Below, in pieces: positions 56,324 to 64,000 of a DNA stretch of 64,000 nucleotides. Source of the DNA: Galeopsis tetrahit (lineage: Eukaryota; Streptophyta; Magnoliopsida; Lamiales; Lamiaceae). How positions within the stretch are numbered: position 1 is the first letter of the stretch; each line of letters starts with the position of its first letter. The translations under genes were made by a program, and so were the position numbers. The stretch lies in contig OY776120.1 in the NCBI GenBank assembly GCA_963675135.1, positions 11,746,001 to 11,810,000 of the forward strand. Direction: 5' to 3'. The notes under the pieces were generated by a model. The model did no database searches. It saw nothing but the letters and a program-made list of their open reading frames with translations, and was not told the DNA's origin.

Positions 56324-57329
56324 TCTATATATATATAATAACAGCATAGTGCTATTTTAAGTAATTTTTCATTTTCCCGCCCATTTTTTCCTTGCTAAAT
56401 CTGGAAATTATTTTTTAAATATTTTCTTCATCAAGTGCTTAACTTTTCTACTGCCCAAGGCCAAGGGTATCAACACCCACCGCCGCCAACAATTCTAATA
56501 TTTATTTCTTTTGTTGAGAGTAGCACTGTAGCATGCTCCCAATGCTATTATTACACCTGCTTTGAGTCAGAAAAAGAATTTTAAAAAAAATGATTACATT
56601 AAAATTTAAATTCAACTTTTCTTTTGGATGCCTAATTAACTTGGCAACCGTTCACTTTCTCTATAGATTGAATATAAAAATTTACCTTTCATTCAAAAGC
56701 CACCTTTTTTTTAGTTTTTTTTCTAGGTCAATTGTGATTTCACAATATTTCATCTTTCAATTCAGATTTTTATGCCTTTTAAAATAAATTCAATTCTTTT
56801 TTTTAACAACATATATCATATCTACATATCACCTGCTCAAGTCATGAGATAGAATCTTCAATACATAATAGACCACAAGTTATACTCAATCGGCATACAA
56901 ACTACTTGCACATGGAAGCATTAAAATTCTCAAGCCTTGAAATGTGTTTTCTAAGATTCACAGGTTTACTTATTTTAGAATACAAAATTTTAGTTAACAA
57001 TGTGATGACTCGCAGAATGGTTCTAATCCACTTATTCACCAAAAATAATTTTACAAATTGATGTATATATTAATCAATTTTTTGGCTTTGTATTAAAAAT
57101 CGGTTCTTAGTCTCTAACTTTCTACTATTTTTTTAGTTCAATTAAACAAGATTTCACAAATAATTTACAATCCTTAATTTAACATTTACACTGTATATAA
57201 AAAATATTCCAAGATTCACGTATAATATTAATTATATTGTTTTAATTTTAAGTCTTTTTTATTTATCTTAATTGTAAGAGCCGAATTTACTTTCTTTATT
57301 TTATAAGTTTTTTTCTTTTAATTTTAATA

Positions 57330-57605
57330 CTCCCTCCGTCTCATGATAAATTTCATATGTAGGTGAGCACACATATTAAAAATATGTAATGGTGAGTAAA
57401 ATTTTGAGGAGTAATTTTGTAAACTTTTATGTATAAAGTAAATATATGAGTTGACTTTTGTGTATGTTCGTAAAAAAAGTAATATGATTTGTGTAAAATT
57501 GAATATATTGTGAGAGTAAAGTTTACAAAGAGTATTTTATTTTAAAAGTGTGAAAGTTATTGTGAGACGTTAAAAAAAATGTGAAAATTGTTGTGAGAGA
57601 AAATT
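57330..57605. mobile_element. MITE in the Helitron (right border uncertain)
   Basis: CTCCCTCCGTCTCATGATAA follows TA; the right part (GTGAAAATTGTTGTGAGAG) is inverted-related to 63533 onward. The right end is diverged. Confidence 0.45.
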
Positions 57606-57729
57606 TTATGAAAGAGCACAAGAAGGATATACTCTATTTTTAAGTGGTTTGAATATATCTATTCAATTTAATTTTGATCCACCATATTAAATTAAAATTA
57701 TAGCTAATTAGTTGCATGCATGTATATTA

Positions 57730-57973
57730 CTTCCTCCGACCCACAAAGATAGCTACATATTCTTTTTTTGAATGTCTCAAATTATAGCTCCATTTCCTTT
57801 TTTACTTTAATATTAGATGCATTATTGTCAATTTTATCCTTAATTAATAAGAGTAATTAATGTTTAGCAGATTTTAAAGTATGAGATTTTAAGGGCAAAA
57901 TTGACAACATTTATTGATTTTTCTTAATCTGTGTGTAAAGTCAAATGTAGCTATCTTTGTGGGACAGATGGAG
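57730..57973. mobile_element. Stowaway-type MITE in the Helitron
   Basis: CTTCCTCCGACCCACAAAGA at the left and TCTTTGTGGGACAGATGGAG at the right, each next to TA. The terminal inverted repeat runs about 29 bp. A related copy starts at 63827. Confidence 0.85.
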
Positions 57974-58008
57974 TACAATGAATATTAATCTACACAAGAT
58001 ACAAAGTA

Positions 58009-58201
58009 CTCCCTCCACCCGCCTATAAATATAGTACAAATGATTTTATTGAAAGAAAAATGAGATAGAAATAAAAAGTAAGATATAAAGTGAAGTTTAA
58101 GAATAAAAAATTTTAAGATATTTGTCAAAAATAGTATGAAAAATTTATAGGTGAACAAACAAAAATGTTAAAATAGAAATTTTATAGACGGACGAAGGGA
58201 A
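58009..58201. mobile_element. short MITE in the Helitron
   Basis: CTCCCTCCACCCGCCTATAAA at the left and TTTATAGACGGACGAAGGGA at the right (inverted), next to TA. It is 193 bp. Confidence 0.7.
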
Positions 58202-58748
58202 TATATCTTAAAAGTAATATTCTAGACTAATCCTTAATATTTTATCACTTACGGTAAACTTAGTGTATGTTTGGGTTGAAGGAAAAGGTAGGAAATACTT
58301 TTTTATTCCATATTTTTCGTTGTTTGGTTTTTTAAATTAAGGCCCGAGAAATTATTTGGGCCCAAGTCAATTTTTCTATCTTTTTCCTCATATGCATGAT
58401 TATTAATGTTAGGCAGAGGTGGGTCAGTCCAAACATACAAATTATTTTAATATTTTAATTTATGAACAGTGTAATTCCACTTAATCCTATCATAATATAT
58501 ATATCCTGTCTAACAAACCAAGTGTATAAATATTACAAAAATATTGGAGTAGTTACAAGATTAATAACTATCAATCACATGTACGGCACAAAATAAAGTA
58601 TCACTTTAATTTTTATATCTTGCTTATTTTGTTTTGAACTATGATCCTCCGGTAAGTTCATGAATTATATAATATACATATAATGAAATCTCACATTATT
58701 TATAAGATCGTTTTATACAGTTTTGATCTATTAAAATTTATGTCCAAA

Positions 58749-58763
58749 CCGTGCATCGCACGG
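58749..58763 (+). other. Helitron 3' terminal hairpin
   Basis: CCGTGC-ATC-GCACGG, 6-bp stem, 12 bases before the CTAG end. Confidence 0.93.
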
Positions 58764-58775
58764 GAGAATTACTAG

Positions 58776-61355
58776 TTTTTATAACACTAAAATAAAAACC
58801 CTTTACTCTGACAATGGGGGTGAGTTCGTTGCACTTCGTTCTTTTCTTCAAACTCATGGCATATCCCATCTTACCACTCCCCCCCACACCCCTGAACACA
58901 ATGGCATGTTTGAACGTAGACACAGACATGTTGTTGACACAGCCTTAGCCCTATTACATCATGCCTCCATGCCTCTCACATATTGGCCTCATGCAGTGTG
59001 TGCCGCCACTTATATCATAAACCGTTTACCAAAACCCAACCTCAACATGTCATCCTCTTACCAACTCCTCATAAAACAAACACCCAATTTATCCAAACTT
59101 AGAGTTTTTGGTTGCTTATGCTATCCTTGGCTCCGCCCCTACACGTCCCATAAATTAGACCCTAGATCCACACCATGTGTCTTTATAGGTTACTCTCTTA
59201 CCCAAGCTGCCTATCTCTGTCTTGATTTGAAATCCAACAGAATATATACTTCCCGTCATGTTCAATTCGTTGAAGATGTCTTTCCTCTAGCCACTACTAA
59301 AACTGCCTCTGAAACACCTCCTGCATTAGCAGATACACCCCCTGATCTGCTAAACTCACCCACTGTTCTAGTTCATTCACCCCCTACACCCCCTACACCC
59401 ACTACTGCAACCCCAACCCCTGCACTCACTACTGTCCCACCCCCTGAATTTATTAATACACCTCCCCCCATCAAACACTCTCCACCGCCCCAAACCCAAC
59501 ACGTCCGCTGCCCACACCCATAAACCCAATCGACTCACCCACTCCCCACCCTGCCAGTTCTGCCACACCCACAACTCTTCTGAATACACCCCCCAACTCC
59601 ATCACTTCTCTCACCGATCCTCAACCTACCTCTGTCAACCCCACCCCACTCCTAAACTCGCCCACTACCTTCCAGCGCACCATCGACTCACCGAATGCTC
59701 TCTCGATGCCATCTCCACCACCGGTTCAGCAAGCCCCTCGAATAATCACTCGAGCTCAAAATAACATCTTTAAACCAAATCCAAGGTATGGACTTACTAA
59801 TTCTCTATCTTCTGAAGTTGAACCTAGTTGCGTATCTCAGGCTTTAAAAGATGAACGATGGAGGGAGGCCATGTCATCCGAGTTTGATGCTCTTCTTAGA
59901 AACGGTACTTGGGATTTGGTACCACCTGATTCTTCCACCAATATTATTGGTTCAAAATGGGTATTCCGCATCAAATGAAAACCAGACGGTTCTCTAGACA
60001 AGTTTAAAGCGCGCCTTGTGGCCAAGGGTTTTCATCAACGCCCCGGAGTTGACTTTTTAGAAACGTTCAGTCCTGTGGTCAAACCTGCAACAGTTCGGGC
60101 AGTCCTAAGTATTGATGTTACTCAAAATTGGCCACTCAAACAATTTGATGTGAACAATGCTTTTCTCCATGGCTCCTTATCAGACACCGTGTTCATGGCA
60201 CAACCTCCCGAATTTGTTGACAAAACTTTCCCCACTTATGTCTGTAAGTTACACAAATCCATCTACGGTCTAAAGCAAGCCCCCCGTACTTGGTACTATG
60301 CTCTTCGTACCTTCTTCGAAAGTATTGGCTTCATTCACACTAAATCTGATGAATCTCTGTTTGTATTCAATAAATCGGGCATTATTGCATACTTTCTCGT
60401 ATATGTTGACGATCTCATCCTTACAGGAAATAACACTCCTTTCCTCTCTAGAGTAACCTCAGATCTTAGCACAAAATTTTCGGTCAAAGACTTGGGATCT
60501 CTTTCCTATTTCTTAGGTGTAGAGGTCTTTCGCTCTACCAAATCTTGCTTCCTCTCTCAACGTAAGTATATCATTGACCTTCTCACTCGATATAACATGC
60601 TCTCTTCCAAACCTGTCCAAACCCCTCTCTCCACCTCTGCCCGATTATCTCTTTCTGATGGAACCCCTCCCACTGATATCACTCAATATCGTCAAGTTCT
60701 TGGAAGTCTACAATACCTCCAACTCACTAGACCGGATATTGCTTTTGCTGTTCACAAACTGTCTCAATTTATGCATGCCCCAACTGTCACTCATTGGGGT
60801 ACTGTAAAAAGGCTTCTTCGATATCTTAATGGCACTAGAGATGTTGGAATTACCCTCCGTCCCGACTCATCTGACTCACTTCACTGCTTCACGGATGCTG
60901 ATTGGGCTGGAAATCCTGATGATCATACGTCGACAAGTGCCTACATTGTCTTTCTTGGACCGAATCCCATCTCCTGGTCTTCCAAGAAACAAAAGTCTGT
61001 TGCTCGCTCCTCCACTGAAGCTGAATATAGAGCCATTGCATCAGCAGCCTCTGAGGTACAATGGTTAAAGTCTCTTTTTCAAGAACTATGTTTTTCCATC
61101 AAAACTCTCCCTACCATCTACTGCGACAATATTGGTGCAACATATCTTTGCTCCAATCCTATTTTTCACTCTCGAATGAAACACATTGCCATCGACTAAC
61201 ACTTTGTTCGAGATTTGATCAAAACAACTCAATTACGTGTTTCACACATGTCTTCTGAAGACCAACTAGCTGATGCTCTCACAAAGCCTCTTCCTCGTTC
61301 TCGTCTTCAAATGCTTATGATCAAGATTGGACTCTCCTACGGTGCTCCATCTTGA
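58776..61355 (+). pseudogene. R1 integrase C-terminal part, reverse transcriptase and RNase H
   Basis: Integrase continues with YSDNGGEFVAL and a PPHTPEHNGMFERRHRH block, then a Pro/Thr-rich linker in which the frame shifts (59520-59700). RT follows: GSKWVFRIK, a TGA at 59976-59978, KARLVAKGFHQ, SIYGLKQAPRTWY, catalytic YVDD near 60405, then RNase H (DADWAGNPDDHTSTS, SSTEAEYRAI). TAA at 61197-61199 interrupts the last 50 codons, which end SYGAPS-TGA just before the polypurine tract. So the gene has one frameshift, two stops and the Helitron, although the LTRs are nearly identical. Confidence 0.9.
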
Positions 61356-61362
61356 GGGGGCG
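61353..61362 (+). other. R1 polypurine tract
   Basis: TGAGGGGGCG precedes the 3' LTR by zero bases. It overlaps the pol stop codon. Confidence 0.85.
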
Positions 61363-61541
61363 TATTGGGAATATAATATATTTAAGATATATTATAATTA
61401 TTCACTTTTCTTAAATAGATTTAAATCTTATCTATTTATAAGATATAGATTAGATATCCTTTTGTATCTATATATACTCCCTTGTACTTATTTACAATTA
61501 CTCAATCAAATTATAATTTCACAATTCATTGTTTCTCTATA
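61363..61541 (+). repeat. R1 3' LTR
   Basis: 179 bp, identical in length to the 5' LTR, with two differences seen (ATTTATAAG vs ATTTGTAAG, and CAATCAAAT vs CAATGAAAT). Confidence 0.95.
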
Positions 61542-61766
61542 GTTTCTACTTGTAATATGATGATCCAACAACACAAAACTCGACAATTAATTTACTATAC
61601 AAGTTAAAAGAGAAAAAAAAAACGTGAGAAATGTGGTCAATTTCATGAGATTAAATCTCAATTAATTTATATATGTTAGTAATTTTTAGGAGGCTAAAGG
61701 TATAAATAAGAATATTAGTGGTATATGTGAGAAAAAAAAAATTGTTTTGTTGAAAATTTTATGAGT

Positions 61767-61885
61767 TTTTTTTTTTTTGATGGAAAGTTAAATACCCATC
61801 CTTTTTTTCTCCTCCCCATGACTCGAACCCAGTACCTAAGGCTTAGGTAGTGATGCTCTAACCACTTGAGTTATCCCACTTTGTC
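61767..61885 (-). mobile_element. tRNA-derived SINE, same family as at 33068
   Basis: On the minus strand it reads GGGATAACTCAAGTGGTTAG (A box), then GGGTTCGAGTC (B box), GGGTATTTAACTT and poly(A). The 16-bp duplication TGAAAATTTTATGAGT flanks it (61751-61766 and 61886-61901). Unlike the first copy it keeps its B box. Confidence 0.93.
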
Positions 61886-61901
61886 TGAAAATTTTATGAG
61901 T

Positions 61902-63532
61902 GATGTGCAGGAATTACTAGTAGTTTGATGCAATTTCTTTTTATACTCTTTAATTCTAATTTTACCACAGTGTATGTGATTCTTACTTAATATATAAGCT
62001 ACTAGATTAAAGAACAAGTTTTTTTCTTGTTTGTTTGTAAATTTCAATAGTTGTAGGAAGTTTTTCCTTATCTCTCCCTCTTTTCGGCAGAGTCGTTGAC
62101 TTTAAATTAGATAGTTGCTTACCAAATGTTAGTGTTACCAGTTTTGTTCAACGTGATGAACATTACATACCACGATCGATTAAAATATTTGGTGGCAGTT
62201 TTAATTACTAACATTATAATAATTTATAAATAATAGTAGTTTGCAGTCTCATAATTAACGTAACAAGGTCAAATGGAGCAAGTGGACATTCCACACTACC
62301 ACTATTTTAAAACTCCCTTAATATATAGGTACGTACTATTGTACCGTAATTTTTTGTACTTGTAAATTGTAAATTTGTAACACACTACTCTTAGATCCAG
62401 AAACTGGTCACGCAATATGATTTCTATTATATTTTGATATTATATACATTAAATTAAACCAATCAGATCATCAATTGCTTTCATTCAACAATCAACACAA
62501 TAATATTCAACGAAAAGATAAACACTAATTTAATCTCAAAACAGGGCCATCATTAATGTACACTTAATGAATTCAATTTCACGTCATCTCAATCACTAAA
62601 TTAATGTTTGTTTTTTTTTTAAATCTTGATCTCTAAATCTAATCATCCTCAAACAGTTTATCATCATTTTGATTTTTTATTAGCTCCAAACGGTAAAGCA
62701 GGGGCTTAGGGAATAGGGATATTGGAAATGTTTCAAGTTTGATCTCTTTCTTTTTTTTCTTTTTTTTTACGGGATAGGAAAAAACCCAACTTACTTGAAT
62801 TTCCTTAGTTTGTAAAAGACGACAATCCTAAAAATACTTTAGAATTGATAAAATCTTTAAATTGGGTACGAACGTAAAAATGTTGAAACAATTGTATAAT
62901 ACGGGAGTATCATAATATTATTCAGGTACCACCTGTATTTAGCTTATTATAACTCGATCATTCAAGCTGAATTCATTAATAATCAAAGAAGCGTCAACAT
63001 AAAATTTAAAGTTCAATAAATAATCAAACATTAGTACATCCAATCCCACCCGATTCATTTAAAACTATTTGCTGGAAAAAAAAATGGAAAATTTGTATTA
63101 GTATTAAGTATTAACAATACAACAGATAATTAATAGGAAAATCATTTAGGAGTTAACAAAAACAGAGGTAGTAATGTAGAAGAATAATAAAATCAGGATT
63201 TTTGAAAGAATTTGCAGGTGTGAAATTGATTCCCTATCAATCTATTATTCTCCGTATTATCATGTATACTCTTTATCATTTGGGGAGGTAAGGTAACTTA
63301 TCGTGAATAATTTAATATAAGTAGAATTATTTTGAGTAGAATTTGCTTTTAGTTTAGTAAAGCGCTGATATCATATAAAAAAAAATCATTTCACTTAAAA
63401 GTCCAAACATAAAGGGTTAAAGATGTAGAATTAATACGTCTATTTATACTCTTCGTTAGTTTATAAATTTTTCGACTTTTTTGCTCACAATTTAAAAAAA
63501 ATGATGTTAGAGAGATAGAGAAAAAAAAAACT
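61902..63532. other. AT-rich spacer
   Basis: No gene or clear element. Homopolymer runs and TTTTTT-rich patches only. Confidence 0.6.
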
Positions 63533-63826
63533 CCCTCAATCTCACATTAACTTTCACATTTTTCTTTTGCTAACTTTCACACTCTTGAAATGAAAATCTT
63601 TTATAAACCTTACTCTCACAATATTCTCAATTTTACACAAATGTTATTACCTTAAAATGAAAATCTTTTATAAACCTCAGTCTCACAATATCCTCAATTT
63701 TACACAAATGTTATTACTTTTTGCTTATATATACACACACAAGTCAACTAATTTCTTTTACTTTATTCATAAAATTTTACAAAATTATCCTTAAAAAACT
63801 TCAGTCATTATTACACTTTTTTAATA
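63533..63826. repeat. MITE-like repeat with an internal 68-bp tandem duplication
   Basis: It starts CTCCCTCAATCTCACATTAA. The unit TGAAAATCTTTTATAAACCT through ACACAAATGTTATTAC occurs twice, 68 bp apart (63588 and 63656). It is related, inverted, to the MITE at 57330-57605. Confidence 0.6.
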
Positions 63827-64000
63827 CTCCCTTCTTCCCACAAAAATATCTACAATTGACTTTACACACAGATTAAGAAAAAAATCAATAAATGTAGTCA
63901 AATTTACTCCCGCTAATATGTCAAATTTGTCTTTGAAATCACATACGGAGTACTTATCTGCTAAGTCTTAATTACTCTTATTAATTAGGGGTAAAATTGA
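63827..64000. mobile_element. Stowaway-type MITE, cut by the right window edge
   Basis: After TA it begins CTCCCTTCTTCCCACAAAAA and continues with a TCTACAATTGACTTTACACA block like the element at 57730-57973 (read inverted). The right terminus is outside. Confidence 0.65.

Larger units (their letters stand above)
56324..58775 (+). mobile_element. non-autonomous Helitron (2.45 kb) in R1 integrase
   Basis: It starts TCTATATATATATAATAACA and ends with the hairpin CCGTGCATCGCACGG followed 12 bases later by CTAG, the plant Helitron termini. It lies between A and T with no target duplication, as Helitrons do. Joining 56323 to 58776 restores an uninterrupted integrase frame (VEN/FYNTKIKTLYSDNGGEF), which proves both borders. 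There is no Rep/helicase ORF. It contains MITEs. Confidence 0.95.
37293..61541 (+). mobile_element. copia retrotransposon R1 with 179-bp LTRs, split by R2/R3 and a Helitron
   Basis: Two 179-bp LTRs (37293-37471 and 61363-61541) differ at only two positions that I can see and are flanked by GTTTC on both sides (37288-37292 and 61542-61546). A methionyl-tRNA-type PBS follows the 5' LTR and a polypurine tract precedes the 3' LTR. Protease, integrase and reverse transcriptase/RNase H order is Ty1-copia. Gag is interrupted by 38.5-55.3 kb of other elements and integrase by 56324-58775. Confidence 0.93.

Noticed and set aside
1..64000. CRISPR arrays, bacterial operons or prophage
   Set aside because: Sequence is plant nuclear; the short repeats are transposon motif arrays without regular spacers.

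Overview
The window is plant nuclear DNA, most likely from an asterid eudicot. It has a DYW-class pentatricopeptide repeat (PPR) gene, GT-AG introns, AT-rich spacers, Stowaway MITEs with the CTCCCTCCGTCCC terminus, and a dense pile of nested plant transposons. I cannot name the species from sequence alone.

Layout. 1-6.3 kb is the genic edge: the 3' two-thirds or more of a plastid/mitochondrial RNA-editing-type PPR-DYW gene (EMB2261-like, cut by the left edge), a decayed FLX-like gene fragment just downstream, and a 65-aa basic peptide gene on the minus strand with a 5'UTR intron. 6.8-9.5 kb is spacer with an irregular tandem repeat split by a small CACTA element (TSD ACA) and Stowaway-type MITEs. 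9.5-30.6 kb is one Russian-doll nest. A foldback Mutator-like element (TSD AATGGGAA) holds a MITE and a solo copia LTR (TSD AAAAT). The LTR is split by an 18-kb CACTA element (TSD AAC). That element's TNP2 gene is split by a second, 10-kb CACTA (TSD ATC), and its right end carries a hAT element (TSD CACCCACC). Both CACTAs carry a TNP2-type transposase and a TNPA-type gene, in opposite relative order. The inner one also carries a GRF zinc-finger/transmembrane gene.

30.6-37.2 kb has two sibling Mutator-like elements with GC-rich cores (9-bp TSDs), a tRNA-derived SINE (16-bp TSD), a MITE and a 5'-truncated L1-type LINE. 37.3-61.5 kb is a second nest: a copia element with 179-bp LTRs (R1, TSD GTTTC), split in gag by a remnant of a minus-strand copia (R2) and by a Sirevirus-like copia with a very long third ORF (R3), and split in integrase by a 2.45-kb Helitron. 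61.5-64 kb is spacer with a second copy of the same SINE and MITEs.

How it works together. Only the PPR gene, the 65-aa peptide gene, the GRF-domain gene and the inner TNPA-like gene look open throughout. The TNP2 genes, outer TNPA, LINE, R1, R2 and R3 genes carry stops or frameshifts. In the inner CACTA the same CCGACGGA motif found at both termini also sits just upstream of each internal TATA box, so its separate transcription units appear to share one cis-regulatory code.
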